Shown piece by piece: positions 1 to 10,029 of a stretch of 64,000 bases of DNA. The stretch spans positions 1,988,501-2,052,500 of the forward strand of contig NZ_JH651379.1 of the NCBI RefSeq assembly GCF_000260115.1, in the 5' to 3' direction. How positions within the stretch are numbered: position 1 is the stretch's first letter; every line of letters begins with the position of its first letter. The notes under the pieces were generated by a model. The model did no database searches and was not told the origin of the DNA. It was given only the letters and a program-made list of their open reading frames with translations. The stretch is from Galbibacter orientalis DSM 19592. GTDB taxonomy: Bacteria; Bacteroidota; Bacteroidia; Flavobacteriales; Flavobacteriaceae. A program made the position numbers and the translations under genes.

Positions 1-460
1 TATAGGCATCCCGATATTTATTGTAATAATTGGTATTGTTAATGTAAAAATACATTCCAGTTCCAATTGCTCCATATACAATAGGTACTTTCCAATAGGT
101 TTTATTGTAAATCTGACCTAAACCAGGGAGAATGGCAGAATAAAATGCAGCTTTTGCAGGAGAAAGCGGATCAATATCGATGTTTAAACTTGCTAAACTA
201 TCTATTTCTCGTTGCTTTCTAAGTTTGCGTTTTTCTCTTCTCGACAGAGTGTCAGAAGCAATTGCTAAAGTATCTACTTCTTCGTATTTCTGAAGAGAAT
301 CTTGGGCTTCTTTTTCGAGTTTTCGCAATTCTCTTTTGGTCATTTCATGCGTGGCATCGACCTCGGTATTTTTACTTACTGAGTCGATTACTTTTTCTTG
401 AGCTGATGAAATAAAATGAAAAAGTAATAAAAATAAAACGGCAATACTTCTTTTAAACAC
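1..460 (-). CDS. DUF5683 family membrane protein (partial, C-terminus outside window)
   Basis: Reading the minus strand from a GTG at 460-458 gives an uninterrupted frame to the window edge, about 153 codons. The first 20 residues are hydrophobic and end in a Ser-Ser-Ala-Gln signal-peptidase-like site. A Lys/Glu-rich charged stretch follows, then [22 protein letters not shown], a glycine/aromatic membrane-associated motif that I recognise from DUF5683 proteins. The GTG overlaps the parB stop codon by one base (TAGTG), implying translational coupling and an operon parA-parB-this gene, an order seen in other flavobacteria. Function is unknown; it is probably an inner-membrane or envelope protein. 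The start could differ, but no nearer ATG keeps the signal peptide. Confidence 0.75.
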   Translation of the reverse strand, partial: MFKRSIAVLFLLLFHFISSAQEKVIDSVSKNTEVDATHEMTKRELRKLEKEAQDSLQKYEEVDTLAIASDTLSRREKRKLRKQREIDSLASLNIDIDPLSPAKAAFYSAILPGLGQIYNKTYWKVPIVYGAIGTGMYFYINNTNYYNKYRDAY

Positions 461-1356
461 TATTTAAAAAGTTTTGTGAGGCGTAAAAAGTCTTCTTTTG
501 AATGAAAAGGAATAATAAACTTTCCTTTACCATTCTTTGCTACTTTAACGTCTACTTTAGAAGAAAAGTATTCGGTAAGTTCCTCTACATTTTTTGAGAT
601 GTACTCTGGAACTTCAGAAGTAGTGGTTTTTTCTGTTTTCTGTTCCTTTCCAGTTTGATATTCTCTAACTAATTTTTCGGTTTCTCTAACAGAAAGATTA
701 TTAGTAATTACCTTTTCGTAGATTTCTAACTGGTCTTTTTTATTTTCAATATTAATCAAAGCTCTTCCATGCCCCATGCTTACAAAACCGTCGCGCATTC
801 CTGTTTGAATAATTGGGTCTAGTTTTAATAAACGTAGGTAATTGGTAATGGTAGAACGTTTTTTACCCACACGGTCACTAAGTTGCTCTTGCGTAATATT
901 AATTTCGTCTATAAGACGTTGGTATGATAATGAAATTTCAATAGGGTCTAGATCCTGACGCTGAATGTTTTCAACTAATGCCATTTCTAGCGACTCTTGG
1001 TCGTTAGCAATACGGATATAAGCAGGGATTGCTTTTAATCCTGCTAATTTAGAAGCTCTTAAACGTCTTTCTCCAGAGACCAATTGGTATTGGTTAAACT
1101 CCATTTTTCTAACGGTAATTGGTTGTATAACACCCAATTCCTTAATAGAAGTAGAAAGTTCTTGTAACGTTTCTTCGTTAAAATTAGTACGTGGCTGAAA
1201 TGGATTTACTTCAATGGCATCAATATCCAATTCCACAATACTACCTACTACTTTATCTGCATTTTTATCTGAAGCCGATTTAATATCGTTTTCAGGGTCG
1301 TTTAATAAAGCAGATAACCCTCTTCCTAAAGCTTGTTTTTTTGTTGCCTTTGCCAT
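460..1356 (-). CDS. parB: Chromosome partitioning protein ParB (Spo0J-like)
   Basis: A 298-residue ParB/Spo0J. After a basic N-terminus with the typical GRGLSALL motif (residues 11-18) comes the ParB N-terminal CTPase domain. Its box includes [17 protein letters not shown] (51-67), [13 protein letters not shown] and [16 protein letters not shown] helix-turn-helix around residues 150-200 ([20 protein letters not shown]) should bind parS, and the C-terminal ~45 residues are the dimerisation domain. It binds parS and spreads as a CTP-dependent clamp, working with ParA in origin segregation. It lies directly after parA with no intergenic base and overlaps the DUF5683 gene by 1 nt. I did not find a convincing parS palindrome in the window. 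Confidence 0.96.
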   Translation of the reverse strand: MAKATKKQALGRGLSALLNDPENDIKSASDKNADKVVGSIVELDIDAIEVNPFQPRTNFNEETLQELSTSIKELGVIQPITVRKMEFNQYQLVSGERRLRASKLAGLKAIPAYIRIANDQESLEMALVENIQRQDLDPIEISLSYQRLIDEINITQEQLSDRVGKKRSTITNYLRLLKLDPIIQTGMRDGFVSMGHGRALINIENKKDQLEIYEKVITNNLSVRETEKLVREYQTGKEQKTEKTTTSEVPEYISKNVEELTEYFSSKVDVKVAKNGKGKFIIPFHSKEDFLRLTKLFK

Positions 1357-2130
1357 TTAAACTGTTTGCTTATTCTTTTTAATTATTTCATGTGCTAAGC
1401 TTAGGTAATTGGTAGCACCTTTACTTGTAGCATCATAATTAATAATTGTTTCTCCATAACTTGGTGCTTCACTTAAACGAACATTTCGTTGGATTATGGT
1501 ATCAAATACCATTTCACTAAAGTGTTTTTGCACTTCTTCTACCACTTGGTTAGAAAGTCTTAATCTAGAGTCATACATGGTGAGTAATAACCCTTCTATA
1601 TCTAGATTAGGATTGTGTATTTTCTGAACACTTTTTATAGTATTCAATAGTTTTCCAAGTCCTTCTAATGCAAAATATTCACATTGAATAGGAATGATAA
1701 CCGAGTCTGATGCTGTTAAAGCATTTAATGTTAATAGGCCAAGAGAAGGCGCACAATCAATTAAAATATAATCGTAAGAATCCTTCAGTCGTTCCATAGC
1801 TTTAGCCAACATATATTCTCTTGAGTCTTTGTCTACCAATTCTATTTCGATAGCTACAAGATCTATATGGGCAGGTATTAAATCAACGTTTGGGGAATCC
1901 GTCTTAATAATAGTGTCTTCTGGTTTTACAGAATGCTCTAATAATTGATATGTACCTCCTTCAACCGACTCAACATCAATACCGAGACCAGAAGTAGCAT
2001 TCGCTTGGGGGTCTGCATCAATAAGAAGTACTTTTTTCTCAAGTACTCCCAAAGAAGCAGCGAGGTTTACAGATGTTGTAGTTTTTCCAACACCACCTTT
2101 TTGATTAGCTACAGCAATTACTTTGCCCAT
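1357..2130 (-). CDS. parA: Chromosome partitioning ATPase ParA (Soj/MinD superfamily)
   Basis: A 257-residue ParA of normal length for the chromosomal Soj type. A deviant Walker A box KGGVGKTTTSVNLA is at residues 11-24, a Walker A' region LLIDADPQANAT at about 35-46, and a Walker B-like ILIDCAPSLGLLTLNAL at about 122-138. There is no N-terminal helix-turn-helix, unlike plasmid-type ParA proteins, which fits a chromosomal copy. Its ATP-dependent DNA-bound dimers form the gradient that ParB-parS complexes follow. It is the first gene of a minus-strand operon parA-parB-DUF5683, and the AT-rich region upstream holds the promoter. Confidence 0.97.
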   Translation of the reverse strand: MGKVIAVANQKGGVGKTTTSVNLAASLGVLEKKVLLIDADPQANATSGLGIDVESVEGGTYQLLEHSVKPEDTIIKTDSPNVDLIPAHIDLVAIEIELVDKDSREYMLAKAMERLKDSYDYILIDCAPSLGLLTLNALTASDSVIIPIQCEYFALEGLGKLLNTIKSVQKIHNPNLDIEGLLLTMYDSRLRLSNQVVEEVQKHFSEMVFDTIIQRNVRLSEAPSYGETIINYDATSKGATNYLSLAHEIIKKNKQTV

Positions 2131-2341
2131 GTTTGAAATTCGATTTAGTAAGGTAAATTATAGTTAGGTAAAAATACAACTATTTGCGAGTTTAGAAAAT
2201 GAATTTTGTTAACAGTTATTCAACACCTCATCGAAGCATAGATTATCTATAGGATATTTATTTGTATTTCAGTTGATAATTTTTTTTATAGATGCTTTTT
2301 TATCTGAATTTTTATTGGTTTTAGTCACAGATCCACGAATG

Positions 2342-2580
2342 ATAAAAAGTCATTAATGTCCGAGTAAAAATACAAGACCGCTTCGCTATAAGAACAAAGA
2401 AAAAAGAAAAAAGACTAAATCTTAAGTACCATAAAATAAGTAGTTTAAAGAAATAGCATTTCAAAAATCCTCTTTTTATATATTTTTATTAATAGCAAGA
2501 GGTCTATTTTGAAAACCCTATTTGAACCTTGATATAAGTGGAGTTCAATAAATTCCATTAACTTTTATCGGACAACAATA
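2342..2580. repeat. AT-rich interspersed repeat, copy 1
   Basis: First of two directly repeated units in the 2131-2896 intergenic region, which holds no gene. It opens with ATAAAAAGTCATTAATGTCC and closes with TTTTATCGGACAACAATA. The two ends are imperfect inverted repeats of each other (TGTCCGAGTAAAA against TGTCCGATAAAA), as in a small non-autonomous transposable element. An internal CCGCTTCGC motif and the block TAAATCTTAAGTACCATAAA are shared with copy 2. No coding potential was seen. Confidence 0.75.
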
Positions 2581-2854
2581 ATAAAAAGTCATTAATGTCC
2601 GAGTAAAAATACAATACCGCTTCGCTATAAGAACAAAGAACAAAGAACAAAGAACAAAGAACAAAGAACAAAGAACAAAGAACAAAGATTAAATCTTAAG
2701 TACCATAAAATAAGTAGTTTAAAGAAATAATATTTCAAAAATCCTCTTTTTATATATTTTTATTAATAGCAAGGAGTTTATTTTGAAAACCCTATTTGAA
2801 CCTTGATATAAGTGGAGTTCAATAAATTCCGTTAACTTTTATCGGACAACAATA
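2581..2854. repeat. AT-rich interspersed repeat, copy 2 (tandem to copy 1)
   Basis: Near-identical to copy 1 over most of its length and joined to it head to tail at the shared ATAAAAAGTC junction, which recurs a third time just after this copy. It differs mainly by an expanded heptamer run inside (2631-2686). A third, more diverged copy lies inverted at about 9660-9888. The family is probably a MITE or other dispersed intergenic repeat; I do not recognise it by name. Confidence 0.75.
2631..2686. repeat. Heptanucleotide microsatellite, 8 x GAACAAA
   Basis: Eight perfect copies of GAACAAA in a row inside repeat copy 2. The corresponding place in copy 1 has a degenerate GAACAAAGAAAAAAGAAAAAA, and the inverted copy 3 has a single unit. 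The array is therefore a local expansion, probably by slippage. Confidence 0.95.
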
Positions 2855-2896
2855 ATAAAAAGTCTAAATACTTAATACTGCATACTTAATACTATT

Positions 2897-3778
2897 TTAT
2901 TGCTTCTTTTTACTGCGAATCATTGCTTCTAGCATATCCCACATTTCTTCTGGTACAGCTTCTAACAAATTAAATTGACCAGCACCTTTTAACCACTCTC
3001 CTCCATCTAAAGTAATTACTTCTCCGTTAAGATATGCTCCAAAATCTGAAACCATATAAGCGGCAAGATTTGCTAATTCTTGATGATCGCCAACTCTTTT
3101 TAAAGGCACTTTTTTAGCTAAGTCGAATTTCTCTTTTAAGTCGCCCGGCAACAATCTATCCCATGCACCTTTTGTAGGAAAGGGGCCTGGGGCAATTGCA
3201 TTAAAACGCATTCCGTATTTTGCCCATTCTACGGCTAAACTTCTTGTAAGTGCTAATACTCCAGCTTTTGCTGTAGCAGATGGAACTACATATGCAGAGC
3301 CTGTCCAAGCATAGGTGGTTACAATATTTAATACATTGGTGTTTTCTTGCTTTGTATCTATCCAATGTTTTCCAAAAGCTAGTGTACAGTTTTTGGTCCC
3401 TTTTAATACAATGTCAATAATGGTATCAAATGCATTAGCAGAAAGTCTTTCTGTAGGAGATATAAAGTTACCAGCTGCATTATTAAGGAGTACATCTATT
3501 TTTCCAAATTTGGCAATTACTTTATCTCGCATTGCTTCTACTTGGTCATAATGGCGAACATCGCAAGCTACAGCAAAGCAAGTTCCACCTGTTTCAGCCT
3601 CTAGTTCTTTAGCTGTAGTTTCTAATTTTTCAAGACTTCTAGAGGTAATAGCAACATTGGCTCCTAACTCTAAAAAGTATTTGGTCATAGCCTTGCCTAA
3701 ACCGCTACCACCACCTGTTACTACTATTGATTTTCCTTCAAGCGCTCCATCACGAAGCATTTTATCTGTGTATTTCAT
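2897..3778 (-). CDS. SDR family oxidoreductase, 2,4-dienoyl-CoA reductase-like
   Basis: A 293-residue short-chain dehydrogenase. The nucleotide-binding motif TGGGSGLGKA is at residues 21-30, followed by an ITSRS segment that suggests NADPH preference, and the NNAAG motif is at about 106-110. Where classical SDRs have Tyr-x3-Lys, the frame reads SATAKAGV, a Ser-x3-Lys arrangement as in peroxisomal-type 2,4-dienoyl-CoA reductases. The family reduces dienoyl-CoA intermediates of unsaturated fatty acid beta-oxidation. Its neighbour two genes on is a methylmalonyl-CoA mutase, so a role in acyl-CoA metabolism fits. It is separated from mutB by 277 bp of low-complexity sequence and may have its own promoter. 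Exact substrate is inferred. Confidence 0.8.
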   Translation of the reverse strand: MKYTDKMLRDGALEGKSIVVTGGGSGLGKAMTKYFLELGANVAITSRSLEKLETTAKELEAETGGTCFAVACDVRHYDQVEAMRDKVIAKFGKIDVLLNNAAGNFISPTERLSANAFDTIIDIVLKGTKNCTLAFGKHWIDTKQENTNVLNIVTTYAWTGSAYVVPSATAKAGVLALTRSLAVEWAKYGMRFNAIAPGPFPTKGAWDRLLPGDLKEKFDLAKKVPLKRVGDHQELANLAAYMVSDFGAYLNGEVITLDGGEWLKGAGQFNLLEAVPEEMWDMLEAMIRSKKKQ

Positions 3779-4055
3779 ATGTATGTTTTTTAGTTAGTTG
3801 AAAGTTGAAGGTTGAAAAGTTAAAGGTTGAAAGTTAAAAAATTAAAGATGTGTAAAGTCGCAAAGGGGATTAAATTCTGATGTTTCTAGTTTCCTGTTTC
3901 TGGTTTTTTGTTTCCTGTTTCTGGTTTTTTTCTATTAATTTCAGGTTCAAAATCTCAAAATTGTAAAGATTTTTTGAAACTTCCGACTCCCAAGTCTTTC
4001 AACCCTTCAATCTTTCAATCCTTTAATCTTTTAATTATTTAATCTTCCGACTTCC
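3779..4055. repeat. Low-complexity intergenic sequence with short imperfect repeats
   Basis: A gene-free spacer with several stuttered repeats: variants of GAAAGTTGAAGGTTGAAAAGTT (3799-3848), two copies of TTTCCTGTTTCTGGTTTTT (about 3889-3927), and a run of TCTTTCAA/TCTTTTAA units near 4000-4040. No hairpin with a terminal T-run is evident. These look like replication-slippage products rather than regulatory sites. Confidence 0.6.
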
Positions 4056-6185
4056 TCACTCCTCAATCAAAATTTCTAAAATTTTAATAGCGGCTTCACT
4101 TACTTTGGTTCCAGGTCCAAAAACAGCTACAGCGCCAGCATCAAATAAAAATTGATAATCTTGTTTCGGAATCACTCCGCCTACAATGACCATAATATCA
4201 TCTCGACCATATTTCTTTAGCGTATTAATTACCTCTGGAACTAAAGTTTTGTGTCCAGCTGCCAAAGAGGAAACCCCAAGGATATGAACATCGTTTTCTA
4301 CGGCTTGCTTAGCAGCCTCTTGTGGTGTTTGGAAAAGCGGACCAATATCTACATCAAAACCAATATCTGCATACCCAGTAGCTACAACTTTGGCGCCTCT
4401 ATCATGACCATCTTGTCCCATTTTGGCAATAAGAATTCTAGGTCTACGGCCCTCTTGCTCTGCAAATTTATCGGTCATCGATTTTGCTTTTTCAAAACTC
4501 TTATCTTGTTTTACTTCTTTTGAATACACGCCACTAAAAGATTGAATTTTTGCTTTGTATCTGCCAAAAACTTCTTCTAAAGCAGAGGAAATCTCTCCCA
4601 GAGTAGCTCTATTTTTGGCAGCTTCTATAGCTAAAGCTAGTAAATTATTTTCGCCCGATTTAGCCGATTGTGATAATTTTAATAAAGAAGCGGTAACAGC
4701 AGCCTCATTTCGTGTAGCTTTTATGCTTTCTAGGCGTTCAATTTGTTGTTTTCTAACGGTTTGGTTATCTACCTCTAGTATTTGGAGTGGATCTTCTTTC
4801 TCTAATCTATATTTATTTACCCCTACAATTATATCTTGATTGCTATCAATTCGAGCTTGTTTTCTTGCTGCGGCTTCTTCAATACGCATTTTAGGAATAC
4901 CAGCTTCTATAGCTTTTGTCATGCCTCCTAAAGTCTCCACTTCTTCAATAAGTTTCCATGCTTTATTTGCAATTTTATGGGTGAGACTTTCTACATAATA
5001 GCTTCCTGCCCATGGGTCTACTGTTTTTGTAATTTCAGTTTCTTCTTGCAAAAACAATTGCGTATTTCTTGCTATTCTTGCTGAAAAATCTGTAGGAAGT
5101 GCAATAGCTTCATCTAAGGCATTGGTGTGAAGCGACTGTGTGCCGCCAAAAGTAGCAGCCGTAGCTTCTATACAAGTTCGAGCAACATTGTTAAAAGGAT
5201 CTTGCTCGGTTAAACTCCAACCACTAGTTTGACAATGGGTGCGGAGCGATAAAGATTTTTCGTTCTTCGGATTAAATTGCTTGACTAATTTTGCCCATAG
5301 CATTCGAGCGGCTCTCATTTTAGCAATTTCCATAAAATGATTCATCCCAATCCCCCAGAAAAATGAGAGTCTGGGTGCAAATGTATCGATATCCATGCCA
5401 GCTTTTATCCCTGTTTTAATATATTCCAATCCATCTGCTAGTGTATATGCAAGTTCAATATCGGCAGTAGCACCCGCTTCTTGCATGTGGTAGCCAGAAA
5501 TACTAATACTATTAAATTTTGGCATGTTCTTGCTGGTGAATTCAAAAATATCTGCAATAATCTTCATAGAAGGTGTAGGAGGGTAGATATAGGTATTTCG
5601 AACCATAAATTCCTTTAAAATATCATTCTGAATAGTTCCGGAGAGGGTTTTTATATCCACCCTTTGCTCTTGAGCGGCAACAATATAAAAAGCCATTATA
5701 GGGAGTACCGCACCATTCATGGTCATAGAAACCGACATTTTATCAAGGGGAATTTGATCGAAAAGTATTTTCATATCTTCAACCGAATCGATAGCCACTC
5801 CAGCTTTTCCTACATCGCCAACTACTCTTTCATGATCCGAATCATAACCACGATGCGTTGCCAAATCAAAGGCTACTGAGAGTCCTTTTTGACCAGCTTC
5901 TAAATTTCTTCTATAAAAAGCATTACTTTCTTCAGCAGTAGAAAAACCAGCATATTGCCTTATAGTCCATGGTTTTCGAACATACATGGTGCTATATGGA
6001 CCCCGAAGAAAAGGAGGAAAGCCTGCAGCAAAATTTAAATGCTCAAGCTGCTTCATATCGTCTTTATTGTAAACCGCTTTTAAATTTATTTTTTCAGCAG
6101 TAGGAAAAGTAATATTTTCAGAAGCATTTCCTTCTTTAGTTAAAGTTTTTTTTAAGGTAATATGTTGAAGGTCTTTCCGTTTCAT
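4056..6185 (-). CDS. mutB: Methylmalonyl-CoA mutase large (catalytic) subunit
   Basis: A 709-residue B12-dependent mutase of the usual length. The N-terminal TIM barrel (about 40-560) contains the substrate-contacting region [24 protein letters not shown] and the [19 protein letters not shown] motif. The C-terminal cobalamin domain (about 580-705) shows the signature DGHDRGAKV, with the cobalt-ligating His, plus later [25 protein letters not shown]. It interconverts (R)-methylmalonyl-CoA and succinyl-CoA, linking odd-chain, branched-chain and propionate metabolism to the TCA cycle. Its start overlaps the end of the small-subunit gene by 4 bp (6182-6185), so the two are translationally coupled. 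Confidence 0.97.
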   Translation of the reverse strand: MKRKDLQHITLKKTLTKEGNASENITFPTAEKINLKAVYNKDDMKQLEHLNFAAGFPPFLRGPYSTMYVRKPWTIRQYAGFSTAEESNAFYRRNLEAGQKGLSVAFDLATHRGYDSDHERVVGDVGKAGVAIDSVEDMKILFDQIPLDKMSVSMTMNGAVLPIMAFYIVAAQEQRVDIKTLSGTIQNDILKEFMVRNTYIYPPTPSMKIIADIFEFTSKNMPKFNSISISGYHMQEAGATADIELAYTLADGLEYIKTGIKAGMDIDTFAPRLSFFWGIGMNHFMEIAKMRAARMLWAKLVKQFNPKNEKSLSLRTHCQTSGWSLTEQDPFNNVARTCIEATAATFGGTQSLHTNALDEAIALPTDFSARIARNTQLFLQEETEITKTVDPWAGSYYVESLTHKIANKAWKLIEEVETLGGMTKAIEAGIPKMRIEEAAARKQARIDSNQDIIVGVNKYRLEKEDPLQILEVDNQTVRKQQIERLESIKATRNEAAVTASLLKLSQSAKSGENNLLALAIEAAKNRATLGEISSALEEVFGRYKAKIQSFSGVYSKEVKQDKSFEKAKSMTDKFAEQEGRRPRILIAKMGQDGHDRGAKVVATGYADIGFDVDIGPLFQTPQEAAKQAVENDVHILGVSSLAAGHKTLVPEVINTLKKYGRDDIMVIVGGVIPKQDYQFLFDAGAVAVFGPGTKVSEAAIKILEILIEE

Positions 6186-7558
6186 AAAACTTCCTTTTTT
6201 AATCGTTCTTGTTCAGAAGCTTCTGCTAATCTTCGCTCTATAATTGGCTCAATTAGTGTTTTTCTGATTTCAGTTTTTACAAAAGGATAGAGCTCAAGCT
6301 CATTTTGCATGCGGTCTTTTTGATTCTGATATTTATTTGTGCCTACTAATATTTTACTTTTTTCGTTGAATTTTGTCTGCTCGGTATTTGCATTTTCTTT
6401 TATCTTTTTCTGAATAAGATGTTCTTTTAATAAAGTTAAAAAACCATTTTTTGCTTCAATCTTTTTAAATAATTCGAGTCCTTTTTTAGCTAAATCTTCC
6501 GTAATAGATTCAATATAATAACTTCCATCTGAAGGATTCTTTACTTTGTCAAAATAGCTTTCATGTTTAAGAATTAACAATTGATTTCTTGCAATTCTTG
6601 AAGCAAATTCCTTGTCTTTATGATAAAAACTATCATAAGGAAGTGTGCAAATAGTATCGGCACCACCAATTATAGCACTCATGGATTCTGTGGTGGTTCG
6701 CAACATGTTTACATTATAGTCGTACAGCGTTTTATTCCGCTTTGTTGGGGTACAAAAAAGGAAACAATTAGCAGTAGAATTATATTCTGAAGCTATGGTT
6801 TTCCATAAAATACGCAATGCTTTTAGTTTCCCAATTTCAAAAAAGTAATTGCTCCCAACAGCTATTTTAAAAGTTACTGCAAAATCTTTTCTTTCTAAAT
6901 AGGTAAAGTACTCATTTACATGTGCCAGCCCATAAGCTAGTTGTTGTACCATATTGGCACCAGCATTTTGGTATAAAGAAAGATCAACAGTTACAACGGT
7001 TTTAAATTGGGGAATATCGGTAAGAATGCTTTGGATGTTATTATAAATAGCAAAGTCTTTTTTAAAATTGAAATACCAATTCCCTGTTCGTGCAAGATTT
7101 CCAATAATGTCTATGTGTAGGAAAATATGTGCTTGTTTATTTTTAAAGAAATTAACAAGTTGCTTTACAAAATCAACAGATAAAAAAGCTGTTTCTATAT
7201 GAATTGCTACAGTTTTAAAAGGAAAACTTTTAAATAAAGTATGAAGGTCGGCTGTATCATCGGGGAAAAAGAAAAGGATACTTTGAGCCCCTTTCTTAAT
7301 GTTTTCAATAGCTTTTACATTAGCTCCCGAAGCTTTAGCCACAAATATTTTTTCACAGATATTCCATTCAGGATTTATAATACTATTGTTTTCTGCCGGA
7401 AAATCATCAGAATTATAGAAAGGTTTGATATTAATATCTTCGGGTGTTTTAGTTACCAAAGTATCATTATAATCTTCTCCTTTTAATTCAAACTGTATTT
7501 TTTGTTTCCACTGTTTAGTAGAGATTTCTGGAAACTCATTAAAAAGTGAATTAGTCAT
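6182..7558 (-). CDS. mutA: Methylmalonyl-CoA mutase small subunit
   Basis: A 458-residue protein with the mutase TIM-barrel fold but no cobalamin-binding C-terminal domain, since no DxHxxG motif is present. It aligns by eye with the barrel of mutB, for example [32 protein letters not shown] against the equivalent [11 protein letters not shown] segment. This is the structural partner of the catalytic subunit in the alpha/beta heterodimer. It is shorter than the actinobacterial small subunit (around 600 residues), as I expect for Bacteroidota. Located immediately upstream of mutB with a 4-bp overlap. Confidence 0.92.
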   Translation of the reverse strand: MTNSLFNEFPEISTKQWKQKIQFELKGEDYNDTLVTKTPEDINIKPFYNSDDFPAENNSIINPEWNICEKIFVAKASGANVKAIENIKKGAQSILFFFPDDTADLHTLFKSFPFKTVAIHIETAFLSVDFVKQLVNFFKNKQAHIFLHIDIIGNLARTGNWYFNFKKDFAIYNNIQSILTDIPQFKTVVTVDLSLYQNAGANMVQQLAYGLAHVNEYFTYLERKDFAVTFKIAVGSNYFFEIGKLKALRILWKTIASEYNSTANCFLFCTPTKRNKTLYDYNVNMLRTTTESMSAIIGGADTICTLPYDSFYHKDKEFASRIARNQLLILKHESYFDKVKNPSDGSYYIESITEDLAKKGLELFKKIEAKNGFLTLLKEHLIQKKIKENANTEQTKFNEKSKILVGTNKYQNQKDRMQNELELYPFVKTEIRKTLIEPIIERRLAEASEQERLKKEVL

Positions 7559-7613
7559 AGTGGCTTATTTCAGTTTTGGTTTAGGAAGTAGTCTTTGTTT
7601 TAGACCTAAAAAG

Positions 7614-7940
7614 TTAGTCGTTTTTTATACTATCGGCATATTCAATAAGGTAAATTTCTTCATCATCTTTTTTTAGATAGTATTCTTCTCTAGCAAATTT
7701 TTCTATTTCTTCTTTGCTGTTTAACTTCCGAAGAATAGATTTATCTTTTTCTATAGCTTCTTTTAGATGAACTTTTTGTTCCTCTAATTTTTCTATTTCT
7801 TTATCCAATTCTCTATGTGTAAACCACCAAGAATTGGCATCAAAAAATAACATCCAAATAACAAATACGGTTAGGACAAGCACGTAAATGTTGCTGAAAA
7901 ATTTAAACCATCTAGATTTTCTTATTTCTTTAAATGTCAT
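7614..7940 (-). CDS. Septum formation initiator family protein (FtsB/DivIC-like)
   Basis: A 108-residue bitopic membrane protein. A short basic cytoplasmic tail is followed by one transmembrane helix (about residues 16-33, NIYVLVLTVFVIWMLFFD). A heptad-rich coiled coil comes next (about 44-75, ELDKEIEKLEEQKVHLKEAIEKD), then a conserved tail EEIEKFAREEYYLKKDDEEIYLIEY. This is the architecture of FtsB/DivIC, which joins FtsL and FtsQ in the divisome. It ends only 1 bp from the uridine kinase gene, suggesting co-transcription. Identification rests on architecture and the REEYYLKKDDEEIYLIE-type motif. Confidence 0.88.
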   Translation of the reverse strand: MTFKEIRKSRWFKFFSNIYVLVLTVFVIWMLFFDANSWWFTHRELDKEIEKLEEQKVHLKEAIEKDKSILRKLNSKEEIEKFAREEYYLKKDDEEIYLIEYADSIKND

Positions 7941-7941
7941 T

Positions 7942-8550
7942 TTATAGCAAGCGTTCGTTTATAATGGTTCTTACAATATCAACGGCAACAGTATTGTATC
8001 TATTGTTTGGAATAATAATATCTGCAAATTCTTTTGTAGGCTCAATAAATTGTTGGTGCATCGGTTTTAGCGTTGTTTGGTAACGTAATAAAACTTCGTC
8101 AATATCTCGCCCTCTTTCAGAAATATCTCTCTTTATTCTACGTATTAATCGCTCATCAGAATCGGCATGTACATATATTTTAATATCAAAAAGTTCTCGT
8201 ACTTTAGGATTTGTAAGGATTAAAATACCTTCCACAATCATTACTTTGTGGGGGTGCGTAAGGATAGAATCTTTTGTTCTATTATGTTTTACAAAAGAAT
8301 ATACAGGTTGCTCTATAACTTCATTATTTTTTAAAGCTACTAAATGATCGTATAAAAGATCAAAATCGATAGCCCGTGGATGGTCAAAATTTATTTTTGT
8401 ACGTTCATCATAGCTTAAATGAGAAGTTTCATTGTAATAAGAATCTTGAGAAATAACTCCTACTTCGTTCTCTGGAAGTTCGTTTACTATTTGATTAACA
8501 ACGGTTGTTTTCCCACAGCCAGTTCCACCAGCAATTCCGATTATGAGCAT
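7942..8550 (-). CDS. udk: Uridine kinase
   Basis: A 202-residue P-loop kinase. Walker A GGTGCGKTTV is at residues 8-17, the Tyr-containing DSYYNE motif at about 37-42, and NFDHPRAIDFDLL at about 54-66. EGILIL (about 105-110) and RRIKRDISERGRD (about 136-148), a typical uridine kinase lid, follow. It phosphorylates uridine and cytidine to UMP and CMP in pyrimidine salvage. Length is normal for the bacterial enzyme. It is first in a unit with the DivIC-like gene, and an IS982 element sits about 100 bp upstream of its start. Confidence 0.96.
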   Translation of the reverse strand: MLIIGIAGGTGCGKTTVVNQIVNELPENEVGVISQDSYYNETSHLSYDERTKINFDHPRAIDFDLLYDHLVALKNNEVIEQPVYSFVKHNRTKDSILTHPHKVMIVEGILILTNPKVRELFDIKIYVHADSDERLIRRIKRDISERGRDIDEVLLRYQTTLKPMHQQFIEPTKEFADIIIPNNRYNTVAVDIVRTIINERLL

Positions 8551-8665
8551 ATTCGTTTTATTTTTTACAAAAATATGAATTTTAGGTGTTAATTATAACA
8601 CAAGATATAAACACTTCTTAATCTCGATATTATTTATGCTGTTATTTTTATCAGAATATAAGAAA

Positions 8666-9634
8666 AACCCGTTGTGCATTTAGGCAATATTGATTTTTAG
8701 GTTATTGATATTTCTGTTGAATTCAAATATGTTTATATATTGAATGACCGTCATAGCCGTAATCTTAGATAATATTCTGTTTTTGAATCCCTCAAAAGAT
8801 TTAGCATAATTCCTTCGAATCATAAATTGGTCGCAAAGTTGAGAAAACAATGTTTCAATACGCTTTCTGGATTTCTTAAAAACGTACGGCTGCTCCCTAT
8901 AGTTATGCTGGTTTGTTCTCATAGGGGTTTCAAGTCTAATATTATGATATTCAAATAAATTCAATTGATATTCAGCCGACAAATACCCTTTATCACCAAG
9001 TAATATGCAATCACTTAATTGATGCTTTATATCCTTTAAATAATTAATATCGTGCACAGAGGCTGGACTAATATCCATACTTTCGATAACACCCTGAGCA
9101 GAACAGACAGCATGTAATTTATATCCATAATAATGGCTTGATTGACTTGCACAATATCCTTTTTCGGGCAGACTGTAGTTTTGTTCTTTACATATCTTAC
9201 TTCTAGCGCTTCTTGATAATTTACAGACCTCTAACGGCATACTGTCAACAATATAACAATGCTCAGATTTATTCAACTTTCTCACTAATGCCTTGCGAAG
9301 TGATTCTCTAAAAGAAAACAACTTACGCTTTCTTCTATTGTAGACACTGCGCTCTATTTTGCTGGATAGACCAGCAGGTAACATTCGAAAAAGCTGGCAT
9401 TCACTATCAACACTCATATATTCTGATGTTAAATCAATAGCTATAAGCTCTTTATCTCTTAATTTAGGTTTACGGATTTGATGTAAATAATCCATTTTAC
9501 AATCCAATTCTTTTAAAACCTTGAGGATTTTGTCGTAATTTGCTTGAAAGTTGTGCATATAAATTATAGTGTGGTTACTACAATTTACTGCATTTTAGCA
9601 GTTTGCACAACTTTTTCTAAATGCACAACGGGTT
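8666..9634. mobile_element. IS982-family insertion sequence, intact
   Basis: A 969-bp element bounded by perfect 18-bp inverted repeats, AACCCGTTGTGCATTTAG at 8666-8683 and its complement at 9617-9634. AAGAAA occurs directly outside both ends (8660-8665 and 9635-9640), a probable 6-bp target duplication. A single transposase gene fills the element. Perfect ends, a target duplication and an unbroken gene suggest a recent insertion. It landed between udk and repeat copy 3. Confidence 0.93.
8680..9558 (-). CDS. IS982 family transposase
   Basis: A 292-residue DDE transposase without frameshift. An N-terminal helical region leads into the catalytic core with YIVDSMPLEVCKL, then YYGYKLHAVCSAQGVIESMDISPASVHDINYL and LLGDKGYLSAEYQ, where the DKGY motif carries one catalytic Asp. 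The last acidic position lies in the KKSRKRIETLFSQL segment. The order and spacing match IS982-type DDE transposases. It lies wholly within the inverted repeats. Confidence 0.93.
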   Translation of the reverse strand: MHNFQANYDKILKVLKELDCKMDYLHQIRKPKLRDKELIAIDLTSEYMSVDSECQLFRMLPAGLSSKIERSVYNRRKRKLFSFRESLRKALVRKLNKSEHCYIVDSMPLEVCKLSRSARSKICKEQNYSLPEKGYCASQSSHYYGYKLHAVCSAQGVIESMDISPASVHDINYLKDIKHQLSDCILLGDKGYLSAEYQLNLFEYHNIRLETPMRTNQHNYREQPYVFKKSRKRIETLFSQLCDQFMIRRNYAKSFEGFKNRILSKITAMTVIQYINIFEFNRNINNLKINIA

Positions 9635-9659
9635 AAGAAAAGTATTTTTATCTAAATAT

Positions 9660-9888
9660 TATTGTTGTCCGATAAAAGCAGACAGCGTTTATTGCATTCC
9701 ACATAATATATCAAGGGTTAATAGAGGTTTTTAAAATAGCCCCATTGCTATTAAGAAAAATGAATAAAAAGAGGAGTTAAGTAATGTTATTTCTTTAAGA
9801 TGCTCATTTTGTGATAGTTAAGATTTAGTCTTTGTTCTTTTCTCTTGCAGCGAAGCGGTCTTGTATTTTTACTCGAACATTAATGGTT
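9660..9888. repeat. AT-rich interspersed repeat, copy 3 (inverted)
   Basis: Read on the minus strand this segment matches copies 1 and 2: it opens with ATTAATGTTCGAGTAAAAAT, contains CCGCTTCGC and a GAACAAAGACTAAATCTTAA block, and closes with TTTTATCGGACAACAAT. It is more diverged than the first two are from each other. It occupies most of the 9635-10029 gap, whose remainder is AT-rich and should hold the promoter of the next gene. Confidence 0.7.
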
Positions 9889-10029
9889 TTAAACACGCTG
9901 ATTATCAGTTATTTATAATTTTATTTTTTTAAATTGAAGAAAAATAGAAAGGCATAAAAAAGTTATAACAATATTTAACGATTCTTATCTTGTAAGAAAT
10001 TGACTCTTTTTGTAGTTTTAGCCCCGTAA

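Noticed and set aside
1945-2136. Plus-strand frame antisense to parA
   Set aside because: A shadow of parA with no recognisable protein features; the same applies to the other short frames opposite long genes.
2631-2686. Short regular repeats that could suggest a CRISPR array
   Set aside because: The units are 7 bp and contiguous without spacers; this is a microsatellite, and no cas genes are present.
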